A stretch of 64,000 nt of DNA. Source: Sandaracinaceae bacterium. Its GTDB lineage: Bacteria > Myxococcota_A > Polyangia > Polyangiales > Sandaracinaceae. Positions within the stretch are counted from its first letter, which is position 1, and each line of letters opens with the position of its first letter. The position numbers and the translations under genes are program-made. Under the pieces are notes generated by a model. It saw only the letters and a list, made by a program, of their open reading frames with translations. It did not search any database and had not been told where the DNA came from. Below, in pieces: positions 45,462 through 53,141 of this stretch. The DNA is taken from NCBI GenBank assembly GCA_019637095.1, contig JAHBWG010000004.1, forward strand, positions 62,001-126,000. Reading direction: 5' to 3'.

Positions 45462-46831
45462 CCCTCACCCCGCGGCGATCGCGGCAACCGGATCGTGAGA
45501 ACCGTCCCCTGGCCCTCGGCGTCGCTCACCTCGATCGAGCCTCCGTGCTCCTCGACGATGCCGTGTACCACGCTGAGCCCGAGCCCGGTCCCCTCGCCGA
45601 TCGGCTTGGTGGTGAAGAACGGCTCGAACAGTCGCTCCCGCGCCTCCGGTGTGAGGCCGGGCCCGCGGTCCCGGACCTCGACCGTCCACGCCGACGGCGT
45701 CGCGTGCACCGCGACCTGCACCTCGCCTCCGTCGGGCTGCGCTTGGATCGCGTTGAGCACGAGGTTGGTGAGCACCTGGTGGATCTGACCCGCGTCCACG
45801 CGCGCCGGCACCGGCTCGCGGGCCACCACGGCGAGCGACACGCCGGCCTTGCTGGCGACCGGCGCCAACAGCTCGGCCGCCCCTTCGGCCAACGCGCGCA
45901 GATCGTGCTCGGCCCGGTCGGCGGGTCGCGGTCGCGCGAAGTCGAGGAGCTGGCGGATGATCTTGGTCATGCGCTCGGCCTGCTCGCCGATGACGCGCGC
46001 GTCCTCGGGGATCTCGGCGCCGGTGGACTCGCCCGCGCGGATCATCTTCGCGCGCGCCGCGACCACGTTCAGCGGGGTGCCGAGCTCGTGCGCGACGCCC
46101 GCGGCGAGCTTGCCCACGGTGGAGAGTCGGTCCGCGTGGCGCAGCTGCTCGAGGGCCGAGAGCCGCGCGTCGCTCTCCCGCGCCGCCTCGCGCCCGAGCG
46201 CGTCGAGCTGGCGTCGCATCTCGTCGAGCTCGCGCCCGAGCAGCGCGAGCTCGTCGCGACCCTCGACGGGGAGCGCGGCGGTCAGCTCGCCCTGCCCGAT
46301 CCTGCGGATCGCGGCGATCAGCCGCCGGAGCGGCCGCTCCACGACCAACCAACCCGCCAGGTGGATCAAGGCCGCGCACACGGCCACGCTCAGCGCGGCG
46401 AGCCACGCGATGCGCGCGAGGGTGCCGCGCGCGTACTCGTCGAGCGGCGCCAAGCTCTCGCGCAGCTCGATCGCGCCGACCGCGCCCGCCTCGGTCACCA
46501 CCGGGACGCGCGTCACCAGGAAGCGCTCGCGGCCCTCCGTCTGCTCCTCGCTCGCGATCGACTCCTCGGCCGTCGTGCGCCAGTGGATGCGCACGTGCTG
46601 GCGCCGCTGGTCCGCCTGCTCGACCGCGCGCAGCGCCTCCTCCGGCCCCGCGAGGTCGAACAGCGTCCCCGTCGTCTCCGCGAGCGCCCGCCCGAGCACG
46701 AGGTGGTCGTGCTCGATGTCCGCGCGGAAGGTCTCGCGCTCGCGCTCGAGCCGGCTCGCCCCGTTGACCGCCATCACGGAGGCGATCGCCACCGCCGCCG
46801 CGAGCGTGAGCTTGGTGCTGATCCGCCACAT
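45458..46831 (-). CDS. Membrane sensor histidine kinase, partner of the NtrC-type regulator
   Basis: A 457-residue kinase. An N-terminal transmembrane helix (KLTLAAAVAIASVMAV), a periplasmic sensor of about 130 residues, and a second helix (WLAALSVAVCAALIHLAGWL) precede a HAMP domain. The HisKA domain has the phosphoacceptor in AAGVAHELGTPLN. The HATPase domain has N-box NLVLNAIQAQ, DRGPGL, and GEGTGLGLSVVHGIVEEHGG. The ATG at 46831 precedes the first helix. It is divergent from the lipoprotein gene at 46929. The stimulus is unknown. Confidence 0.94.
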   Translation of the reverse strand: MWRISTKLTLAAAVAIASVMAVNGASRLERERETFRADIEHDHLVLGRALAETTGTLFDLAGPEEALRAVEQADQRRQHVRIHWRTTAEESIASEEQTEGRERFLVTRVPVVTEAGAVGAIELRESLAPLDEYARGTLARIAWLAALSVAVCAALIHLAGWLVVERPLRRLIAAIRRIGQGELTAALPVEGRDELALLGRELDEMRRQLDALGREAARESDARLSALEQLRHADRLSTVGKLAAGVAHELGTPLNVVAARAKMIRAGESTGAEIPEDARVIGEQAERMTKIIRQLLDFARPRPADRAEHDLRALAEGAAELLAPVASKAGVSLAVVAREPVPARVDAGQIHQVLTNLVLNAIQAQPDGGEVQVAVHATPSAWTVEVRDRGPGLTPEARERLFEPFFTTKPIGEGTGLGLSVVHGIVEEHGGSIEVSDAEGQGTVLTIRLPRSPRGEG

Positions 46832-46928
46832 GCCACGCCGAGCATGCCTCGCGCCGCCCGCGCGCGTCGCCCGCGAGCGTGAGCCCGGACGCGGTGCTCG
46901 CCGACCGGTTCTCCGGTATGCTGAACGC

Positions 46929-47987
46929 TTGGGCGACGGGGGCGGACAGGCGCGGCGGGTCCGCGGGTGGGTGCTGGCGGTCGTGGTCGCGCTGGGCTGG
47001 GTCGGCTGCGAGCCGCCCGATCGACGAGCGCCGGCCGAGCTCCCACCGCGTGACTTCACATGCGCCGCCGGCGTCTCCGCGCCGTGCGCGCTGACCGAGC
47101 CCGCGCTCGAAGGGCAGGCGCGGACCGTCCTGGTCCCGCCCGATGGCGAGGGTCGGACGCTCACCTTCGTGCTCGACACGCTGGCGTTCTCGCGCTGCGA
47201 CGAGGGCGCGCCCGGCTTCGATCTCGACGGCCTCGACTCCGGTGACGGCCTGGCGGACGCGGACGCCCCATGCGTCGAGCGCGCGCGCGACCACCGCGCG
47301 ACGTACGACCCGCTCCACCGCGGAGTCGACAACGTGGTTTGCGAGTACATCCCGACGTTCGACTCGCTCCTTCCGGCCGAGCGGTGCCCCGGAGGGGTCT
47401 CCGACGGCTGCTTCGACGCCACGATCGCGCAGCGCATCGCCGAGGGCGCGCTCCTCTGGCTCGTGGCGCTCGGCGGCGTCGACAGCCTCGAGCACGACGC
47501 GCGGATCAGCTTCCGGTTCTACGCCGGCCGCTTGGTCGGCGGCAGCCCCGCGCTCGGGCCGGACGGGCGCCTCGCAGCCGGACAGACCTTCATGTCCTTC
47601 CCCATCGGTGAGCCCGGCGCCGGCGACATCTTCGAGGGCCGCGCGCGGATCACCACCGCCTCGCTCCCGCTCGACTTCGGCGACGCGCTTGGAGGGCTCT
47701 CGTTCCAGCTCCCCCTTCGGGACGTCGAGCTGCGCTTCGACGTGCGCGAGGGCGCGCTCCTCCGCGGCGTGGTCGGCGGCCACGCGCTCGTCGACGACCT
47801 CTACACCCCGCCGCCACACGGCGAGGACACGGTCCGCTCGGTGGTCGCTGCGCGCGCCGACCTGCTCCCCCGACCCGACGCGCCGGATCGTTGCGACGCC
47901 CTCTCCGCCGGGCTCCTCTTCAGCGCGACCTTCGCCGAGCACGTCCCCGGCCCGCCGCCGAGCGACGCGCGACCCGGCCGCCCATAG
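46929..47987 (+). CDS. Predicted lipoprotein of unknown function
   Basis: A 352-residue protein with an N-terminal hydrophobic stretch ending WVLAVVVALGWVGC, a lipobox-like site. The mature part is rich in Asp, Glu and Gly and looks beta-structured (FRFYAGRLVGGSP, LPLRDVELRFDV); five cysteines precede residue 160. TTG at 46929 gives a signal-length N-terminus; a GTG at 46971 is an alternative. No family recognised. It is probably expressed from the shared region with the divergent kinase. Confidence 0.68.
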   Translation: MGDGGGQARRVRGWVLAVVVALGWVGCEPPDRRAPAELPPRDFTCAAGVSAPCALTEPALEGQARTVLVPPDGEGRTLTFVLDTLAFSRCDEGAPGFDLDGLDSGDGLADADAPCVERARDHRATYDPLHRGVDNVVCEYIPTFDSLLPAERCPGGVSDGCFDATIAQRIAEGALLWLVALGGVDSLEHDARISFRFYAGRLVGGSPALGPDGRLAAGQTFMSFPIGEPGAGDIFEGRARITTASLPLDFGDALGGLSFQLPLRDVELRFDVREGALLRGVVGGHALVDDLYTPPPHGEDTVRSVVAARADLLPRPDAPDRCDALSAGLLFSATFAEHVPGPPPSDARPGRP

Positions 47988-48252
47988 CTCCCTTGGCTTC
48001 ACGACTGCGAGCGCCTCGCCTGCGACGGGCTGACGGTCTGTCGATGAACCTCCCGTCGCCCCCGCGGCCGATGCGGGCCCATCCGCGGCGTTGCCGCGGC
48101 TCGCCGTGCTTTCGCACGACTCCTCGCGTCGCCTCGAGGCTGGACCCACCTCGACCCCGGTGCTCGGTGCGATTCATCGACAGACCTCGAGCCTCGTCGA
48201 GCGGTCGCTGCCCGAGAAGGCTCGCTTCTCAGGAGAGGGTATCCTCCTCGGC

Positions 48253-48708
48253 GTGCACCGCTCTCTGCCCCTCGCGTCGGGCTCGATCGTCGGGCTGTTC
48301 GCCCTCGTCGTCTTCGGCGCCGCGACCGGCGTCGCCGCGCAGTCGTGGCGCCCCGTGCCGGACGCCGTGCGCTTCGCCGCGCCTGGCGCCCCGGAGGTCA
48401 CGCTCGAGGTGCGCCGGGCCGGTGGGGGAGGCTGCGGCGGCGGCGGGTGCACCGCGGGGGTCGCGTTCCGCAACGTCCGCGGTGCGCTCCCCTCGCGCGA
48501 CCTCGCCTACTACTACTCCGATCGCCCGGGCCCGAGCCCTGGCTGCCTGCCGAGCCCGGAGGGCGTCTTCGAGGACTGGACCGAGATCGTGATCGCGCCC
48601 GCGCGCGGCGGCGCCGAGCGGCGGCCGAGCTGCGGCATCGGCGTGAGGGTCGGCTCCGAGATGCGTTACTGGGTGATCCTGCGGGTGCGAGGCGTCGCCA
48701 CACCGTGA
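48253..48708 (+). CDS. Secreted protein of unknown function
   Basis: A 151-residue protein with a signal peptide (SGSIVGLFALVVFGAATGVAAQ). The mature part has a glycine/cysteine patch (GGGGCGGGGC) and ends in a beta-rich region (WTEIVIAPARGG, MRYWVILRVRG). GTG at 48253 was chosen because the frame upstream is non-hydrophobic shadow sequence; an ATG lies further upstream at 48091. The following lipoprotein starts inside its stop (GTGA). Function unknown. Confidence 0.6.
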   Translation: MHRSLPLASGSIVGLFALVVFGAATGVAAQSWRPVPDAVRFAAPGAPEVTLEVRRAGGGGCGGGGCTAGVAFRNVRGALPSRDLAYYYSDRPGPSPGCLPSPEGVFEDWTEIVIAPARGGAERRPSCGIGVRVGSEMRYWVILRVRGVATP

Positions 48709-49205
48709 CGCGGCCTGGGTCCTGGCTCCTCGTGGTCGCGTTGGCGTTCAGCTGCTCGCCGCCCGTCGCGACACCGGAGCAGGAGCGGGAGCCCGAGCCC
48801 ACCGAGGGGATCCACCCCGAGCCGACGGAGCCCGCGCCCACCGACGACGCGCCGACGGACCCCTCGCCGGATCAGGCACCCGACGAGCCGCCTCCCAATT
48901 CCGTCGCTGCGCCGCCGGACTCCGCGGCGCGGCCTCGATCGCGTCGGGACCCCAACCGCGCGTGCCGGGCGGACGCCGACTGCGTCCCCGCGCCCTCGTG
49001 CTGTCCGCCGCCCTGCAGCGCGCACGTCGTGAACCGCGAGGCCGCCGCGCGGATCGCGTCCGAGCTCGAGCGCACCTGCACCCCCGAGGCGCGCGCGGGG
49101 TGCATCTCCGCCGGCGGCTGCCGGACCCACGCGTACCTCTGCGTCGACGGCTGGTGCGACCTCGTCTACCACGACAGCCCGAGGTATCGCGCCCGGCAAC
49201 CATGA
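48705..49205 (+). CDS. Cys-rich lipoprotein
   Basis: A 166-residue lipoprotein: signal LLVVALAFSC with lipobox-like end, a Pro/Glu/Asp-rich linker of about 60 residues (PEPTEPAPTDDAPTDP), then a Cys-rich module: CRADADCVPAPSCCPPPC, RTCTPEARAGC, GGCRTHAYLCVDGWCDLVY. The DADC..CC..PC pattern looks like a disulfide-knotted domain common in myxobacterial exported proteins. The GTG start at 48705 overlaps the previous stop. Binding partner unknown. Confidence 0.68.
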   Translation: MTRPGSWLLVVALAFSCSPPVATPEQEREPEPTEGIHPEPTEPAPTDDAPTDPSPDQAPDEPPPNSVAAPPDSAARPRSRRDPNRACRADADCVPAPSCCPPPCSAHVVNREAAARIASELERTCTPEARAGCISAGGCRTHAYLCVDGWCDLVYHDSPRYRARQP

Positions 49206-49212
49206 CCTCGCG

Positions 49213-49256
49213 CCGAAAACGACGCGAGGGGTCGCGGTGTGTGCCGCAACCCCTCG
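49213..49256 (-). terminator. Intrinsic terminator of tRNA-Ala
   Basis: Downstream of the tRNA on the minus strand, CGAGGGGT pairs with ACCCCTCG and an inner GCGG with CCGC around a six-base loop (49225-49256). The minus-strand sequence then continues CGTCGTTTT, giving a short T-run. The same bases can form a competing stem (CCTCGCG/CGCGAGG, 49206-49229). Confidence 0.6.
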
Positions 49257-49280
49257 AAATCGTTGGGAACTTGGTTCGGT

Positions 49281-49353
49281 TGGAGCTGAGGGGGATCGAA
49301 CCCCTGACCTCTAGAGTGCGATTCTAGCGCTCTCCCAGCTGAGCTACAGCCCC
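49281..49353 (-). tRNA. tRNA-Ala (anticodon CGC)
   Basis: The minus strand folds as a full cloverleaf: acceptor GGGGCTG pairs with CAGCTCC including the G3-U70 alanine identity pair, D-arm GCTCAGCTGGGAGAGC, anticodon stem CTAGA/TCTAG with loop ATCGCAC (anticodon CGC, reading GCG codons), and T-arm AGGGG-TTCGATC-CCCCT. The discriminator is A. CCA is not encoded. Confidence 0.97.
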
Positions 49354-49368
49354 GATGCGAAGGCGCGG

Positions 49369-49396
49369 AGTATACACACGGCGCGACCCCTCGCAA
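49369..49396 (-). promoter_or_regulatory. Sigma-70-type promoter of tRNA-Ala
   Basis: On the minus strand TTGCGA (49391-49396) is followed after 16 bases by TATACT (49369-49374), 15 bp before the tRNA 5' end. The spacer contains GAGGGGTCGCG, the inverse copy of a 13-bp block beyond the tRNA 3' end. Confidence 0.65.
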
Positions 49397-49435
49397 GGAC
49401 GGGTGACGTGCTAGACGCCCGAGCGGAGGACGAGC

Positions 49436-50605
49436 ATGGCGTTCCGAGGACTCGACTACTACGGCATCGACGACGAGCTGAGCGAGGAGGAGCGGCTCGT
49501 GCGCGACAACGTGCGGCGCTTCGTCGAGGAGGCGATCGTGCCGGTCATCGGCGCGCACTACCAGGCGGGCACCTTCCCGATGGACTTGATCCCGAAGTTC
49601 GCCGACCTCGGGCTGCTCGGGGCGAACCTCCAGGGCTACGGTTGCGCGGGGATGGGCGAGGTGGCGTACGGGCTCGCGATGCAGGAGCTCGAGCGCGGCG
49701 ACAGCGGGATCCGCTCGTTCTGCTCGGTGCAGGGCTCGCTCTGCATGTACCCGATCCACGCGTTCGGCTCGCCGGCGCAGAAGGAGCGCTGGCTGCCGCG
49801 GATGGCGGCGGGCCAGGCGATCGGCTGCTTCGGGCTCACCGAGCCGGACTTCGGCTCGAACCCGACCGGGATGCTCACGCGCGCGGAGTCGTTGCCGGGC
49901 GGGGGCTTCCGACTGAACGGGACCAAGCGCTGGATCACGAACGGCTGCCTCGCCGACGTGGCGATCGTGTGGGCGCGGCTCGACGGCGGGAAGGTCCGCG
50001 GGTTCTTGGTGCCCAAGGGGACGCCGGGGTTCTCGACGCGCAAGATCGACGACAAGTTCTCACTGCGCGCGAGCGTGACCTCGGAGCTGTTCTTCGAGGA
50101 CTGCGAGCTCGACGCCGACGCGATCCTGCCGAGCGTGGAGGGCATGCGGGGGCCGCTCTCGTGCCTGTCGCAGGCGCGCTTCGGGATCGCGTTCGGCGCG
50201 GTGGGCGCGGCGATGAGCTGTTACGAGTCGGCGCTCGAGTACGCGAAGGATCGCGTCCAGTTCTCGCGCCCGATCGCGGGCTACCAGCTCGTCCAGCACA
50301 AGCTCGTCGAGATGGTCTCCGAGATCACCAAGGCGCAGCTCCTCGTCCTGAGGCTCGGGCGGCTCAAGGAGGCCAAGAAGATCCGGCCGCCGCAGATCTC
50401 GCTCGCCAAGCGGAACAACGTGGCGATGGCGCTGAACGTGGCGCGCGTGGCGCGCGACATCCTCGGCGCGAACGGGATCATGTTCGAGTACCCGATCGGC
50501 CGGCACATGATGAACCTCGAGACGGTCTACACCTACGAGGGCACGCACGACATCCACACGCTGATCGTCGGACAGGACATCACCGGTCTCGCCGCCTTCG
50601 AGTGA
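49436..50605 (+). CDS. Glutaryl-CoA dehydrogenase-like acyl-CoA dehydrogenase
   Basis: A 389-residue flavoprotein. CFGLTEPDFGSNPTGM and KRWITNGCLADVAIVWAR form the FAD/substrate core; RVQFSRPIAGYQLVQHKL follows. The catalytic Glu is in TYEGTHDIHTLIVGQDITG, which is closer to glutaryl-CoA dehydrogenase than to other acyl-CoA dehydrogenases. It would oxidise and decarboxylate glutaryl-CoA to crotonyl-CoA in lysine/tryptophan breakdown. GGAGG lies six bases upstream of the ATG. No ETF genes are adjacent. Confidence 0.87.
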   Translation: MAFRGLDYYGIDDELSEEERLVRDNVRRFVEEAIVPVIGAHYQAGTFPMDLIPKFADLGLLGANLQGYGCAGMGEVAYGLAMQELERGDSGIRSFCSVQGSLCMYPIHAFGSPAQKERWLPRMAAGQAIGCFGLTEPDFGSNPTGMLTRAESLPGGGFRLNGTKRWITNGCLADVAIVWARLDGGKVRGFLVPKGTPGFSTRKIDDKFSLRASVTSELFFEDCELDADAILPSVEGMRGPLSCLSQARFGIAFGAVGAAMSCYESALEYAKDRVQFSRPIAGYQLVQHKLVEMVSEITKAQLLVLRLGRLKEAKKIRPPQISLAKRNNVAMALNVARVARDILGANGIMFEYPIGRHMMNLETVYTYEGTHDIHTLIVGQDITGLAAFE

Positions 50606-50621
50606 TCCGTACGCCGCGGCG

Positions 50622-50651
50622 GCTGTCGGTCGATGGAGCGCCCACGCCGCG
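50622..50651 (+). repeat. Dispersed intergenic repeat, copy B
   Basis: CTGTCGGTCGATGGAGCGCC lies between convergent acyl-CoA dehydrogenase and bioD genes. It aligns with copies A and C. The shared CCGAAGAC block downstream runs into the bioD stop codon at 50676. Confidence 0.5.
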
Positions 50652-50675
50652 CCACCGAGACCCCCCTCCGAAGAC

Positions 50676-51338
50676 TCATCGCAGCGCCGCGAGGAGCGCG
50701 GCGCCGGCGGCCGCCGGGTCGGCGCCCTCGGCGAGGTTCGGGAAACGCAACACCGGCGGGTCGATCCTCGCGGCGAGGATGTCAACGTTGCTTGCGATGC
50801 TCGAGTCGGGATCGGGCGGCGTGCGCAGGACGACCGCGGCGATCTCGAGGCCGCGTCGCGTCGCGCACTCGACGGCGGCGAGGGTGTCGGAGAGGACACC
50901 GAGGGCGTCGCGAGCGACGAGCAGGAGCGGGAGCTCGAGCGCGGCGGCGAGCTCGGCGATGGTGCGCGTCGGGTCGAGCGGGACGAGGAGCCCGCCCGCG
51001 CCCTCGACGAGGACGTGGGGTGCGCCGAGGTGCGGCCGGACGGCTCCGACGAGCGCGTCCCACGCGAGCGCCGGCTCGCCGGCGAGGGTCGCGGCGAACG
51101 GGGCGAGTGGGGCCCGCGCTCTGTACGAGCCGGACAAGTGCGCGAGCTCGGGGCGGCCGCACGCGGCGGCGAGCGCGAGCGCGTCGAGCGGCTCGGGGGC
51201 GCACCCGGTCTCGATCGGCTTGAGCGCGACGACCGCCTCGCCGCGCGCACGCAGCGCGGCCGCGAGCGCCGTAGTGACGACGGTCTTGCCGACGCCGGTG
51301 CCCGTGCCGCTGACGAAGAGCCGGACGGCCTTCGTCAT
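50676..51338 (-). CDS. bioD: Dethiobiotin synthetase
   Basis: A 220-residue ATP-dependent carboxylase-type enzyme closing the ureido ring of dethiobiotin. The P-loop is SGTGTGVGKTVVTTAL. LKPIETGC and VEGAGGLLVPL are typical substrate and metal loops. ATG at 51338 overlaps the bioF stop as ATGA. The next minus-strand element is the repeat described at 50622. bioA and bioB are not in the window. Confidence 0.95.
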   Translation of the reverse strand: MTKAVRLFVSGTGTGVGKTVVTTALAAALRARGEAVVALKPIETGCAPEPLDALALAAACGRPELAHLSGSYRARAPLAPFAATLAGEPALAWDALVGAVRPHLGAPHVLVEGAGGLLVPLDPTRTIAELAAALELPLLLVARDALGVLSDTLAAVECATRRGLEIAAVVLRTPPDPDSSIASNVDILAARIDPPVLRFPNLAEGADPAAAGAALLAALR

Positions 51339-52513
51339 CGCGCGCCTGCAAGGGGCCGCGCGGCGCGCAGGGCGGCGAACGCGGCGAGGAGGCCGTCGAC
51401 CTGCGCGTCGGTATGCGCGGCGGTCGGCACGACGCGCAGGCGGCTCGTCCCCGGCGGGACGGTCGGGGGCCGGATGCCCTGGACGAAGTAGCCGCGCTCG
51501 AGCAGGGCCCGGGAGGCGGCCATCGTGGCGGCGGGGTCGCCGACGATGACCGGGACGATCGAGGAGCGGCCGTCGAGGACCTGCCAACCGTCGCGCCGGA
51601 GCTGAGCGCGGACGCGATCGGCGTGGCGCAGGGCGCGCGCGCGGGCGTCCGCGCCTCCGGCGACGAGGGCGACGGCGGCTCGGACGGCCGCCGCGATCGC
51701 GGGCGGCGGCGCGGTGCTGAACACGTAGGACCGCGCCCGGTTCTCGAGGAGGGCGCGGAGGCGCGCGCTGCCGGCGACGAACGCACCCGACAGGCCGAAC
51801 GCCTTGCCGAGCGTCCCGACGAGGACGTCGGGACGGACGCCGGCGTCGTGGCAGGCGCCGCGGCCGGCGCCGAGCACGCCGAGGGCGTGCGCCTCGTCGA
51901 CGTAGAGCGCGGCGTCGTGACGGTCGGCGAGCCCTCGCAGGACAGAGAGATCGGCGAGGTCCCCGTCCATGGAGAACAAGGTGTCGGTGGCGATGAGCGC
52001 GCGCTTTCCCAGCGGGCGATGGGCCTCGAGGAGCGCCGCGAGGTGGGCGGTGTCGCGGTGCTCGTAGACGTGGACGGTCGCGCGGCTCAGGCGCAGGCCG
52101 TCGATCACGCTCGCGTGGTTCAAGCGGTCGCTGAAGGCGACGTCGCCAGGGCCGACGAGGGTCGACAGCGCGCCGACGTTGGCCGCGTAGCCGGACGAGA
52201 ACAGGAGCGCCGCGGGCAGCTCGACCCACGCCGCGAGGTCCTGCTCGGCCGCCCGGTGCGCGATGTGGGTGCCGGAGATCAGCCTCGACGCCCCCGCCCC
52301 CGCCCCGTGGGCCTCGGCGCCGCCCCGGAGGGCGGCGACGAGCATGGGGTGTCCCGCGAGGCCGAGGTAGTCGTTGGAGCAGAAGACGACGACGTCTCGC
52401 TCGCCCGCGCGACCCTCCCGGCGCGCCGCGCCATCGAGCGCGGGGGGATCGCGCAGGAGCCCGCGCGCGGTGAGCTCGCGCAGGCGCTCGTCGAGGTCGT
52501 CCTCGAAGGACAT
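51335..52513 (-). CDS. bioF: 8-Amino-7-oxononanoate synthase
   Basis: A 392-residue PLP alpha-oxoamine synthase that condenses alanine with pimeloyl thioester. FCSNDYLGLAGHP, GAGASRLISGTHIAH, and the Schiff-base lysine in LVGTLGKAFGLSGAF are family motifs. DEAHALGVLGAGRG is the PLP-ring-contact segment. An upstream ATG at 52525 is an alternative start. The related KBL/HemA enzymes share the fold; coupling to bioD settles the assignment. Confidence 0.94.
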   Translation of the reverse strand: MSFEDDLDERLRELTARGLLRDPPALDGAARREGRAGERDVVVFCSNDYLGLAGHPMLVAALRGGAEAHGAGAGASRLISGTHIAHRAAEQDLAAWVELPAALLFSSGYAANVGALSTLVGPGDVAFSDRLNHASVIDGLRLSRATVHVYEHRDTAHLAALLEAHRPLGKRALIATDTLFSMDGDLADLSVLRGLADRHDAALYVDEAHALGVLGAGRGACHDAGVRPDVLVGTLGKAFGLSGAFVAGSARLRALLENRARSYVFSTAPPPAIAAAVRAAVALVAGGADARARALRHADRVRAQLRRDGWQVLDGRSSIVPVIVGDPAATMAASRALLERGYFVQGIRPPTVPPGTSRLRVVPTAAHTDAQVDGLLAAFAALRAARPLAGAR

Positions 52514-52741
52514 CGGCCGGAGCATGGGCGCCGAGGGCCCGAGCGTCAAAGGTGCCGACGGCGACGGTCGCTCTCGTCGTCCGCTCGCCAGCCGGATCCG
52601 ACCCGGGCTCGCCTCGCGGGTCGGGCTGGACCGGGTGTCCGTCCGGTCTGCTCGCTGCCACACTCGGGGGTCCGTCGCTCTCAGACGAAGGTCGCGGCGA
52701 GGGGTCCGTCGATGGCGGGCTCGCCTGCATGCGCTCGGACG

Positions 52742-52769
52742 ACTGTCGAATGGTCGAGCGCCCACGCGG
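52742..52769 (+). repeat. Dispersed intergenic repeat, copy C
   Basis: CTGTCGAATGGTCGAGCGCC followed by CACGCGG aligns with copies A and B, then GGTCGAGCGCCC repeats again. It lies upstream of bioF. Confidence 0.45.
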
Positions 52770-52939
52770 TCGAGCGCCCGTCGAGGCGGCTGCGCCGAGA
52801 TCCCCCCTGCGCCGAAGGCGCACTCTCCTCCCCTCCGGGTCTCCTCGCCTCCCGCCTTTCACGGCAGACGAGGAGAGAGGGGGAGACGAGGAGAGTTGGA
52901 ACGTTGGAACCGTTCGACAAACCTTCACTTCGGCGCGCG

Positions 52940-52955
52940 CGTTTCACGTGAAACA
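52940..52955. other. parS site 1 (ParB-binding)
   Basis: C-GTTTCACGTGAAAC-A: perfect 14-bp palindrome, differing at one end position from the widely reported parS consensus TGTTTCACGTGAAACA. Confidence 0.85.
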
Positions 52956-53098
52956 CCCGCGCTCGCGAGGCCCGCGCCGGTCGGGCGAAGCTGCCGGCGG
53001 GCGGCTTGGTTTCGGGTCGTGTAGAGTCCTGCCATGCGGGGCGGCGGGCCGAGGGGGACTGGGATCACCACGCCGCCGCGCGCGTCGTGGGGTGCCAC

Positions 53099-53114
53099 CG
53101 TTTCACGTGAAACA
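53099..53114. other. parS site 2 (ParB-binding)
   Basis: C-GTTTCACGTGAAAC-A, identical to site 1 over 16 bp, 159 bp from it and 28 bp before the HEAT/cyclophilin start codon. Confidence 0.85.
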
Positions 53115-53141
53115 TCTCGTCGATCCCGCGCGTGCCCTGCC

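Larger units (their letters stand above)
52514..53141. other. 628-bp intergenic region carrying two parS sites
   Basis: No convincing gene is seen here. It holds repeat copy C (52742), a purine-rich stretch with mixed GGAAC/GTTCG elements (about 52880-52925), and two parS-like palindromes at 52940 and 53099. The short frames across it begin or run through the palindromes (FHVKR, VSRET readings) and have no signal or SD support. Confidence 0.7.

Noticed and set aside
52681-52956. 91-residue minus-strand frame starting FHVKR
   Set aside because: It starts at parS site 1; FHVK/VSRET readings are products of the palindrome, and no SD or family is seen.
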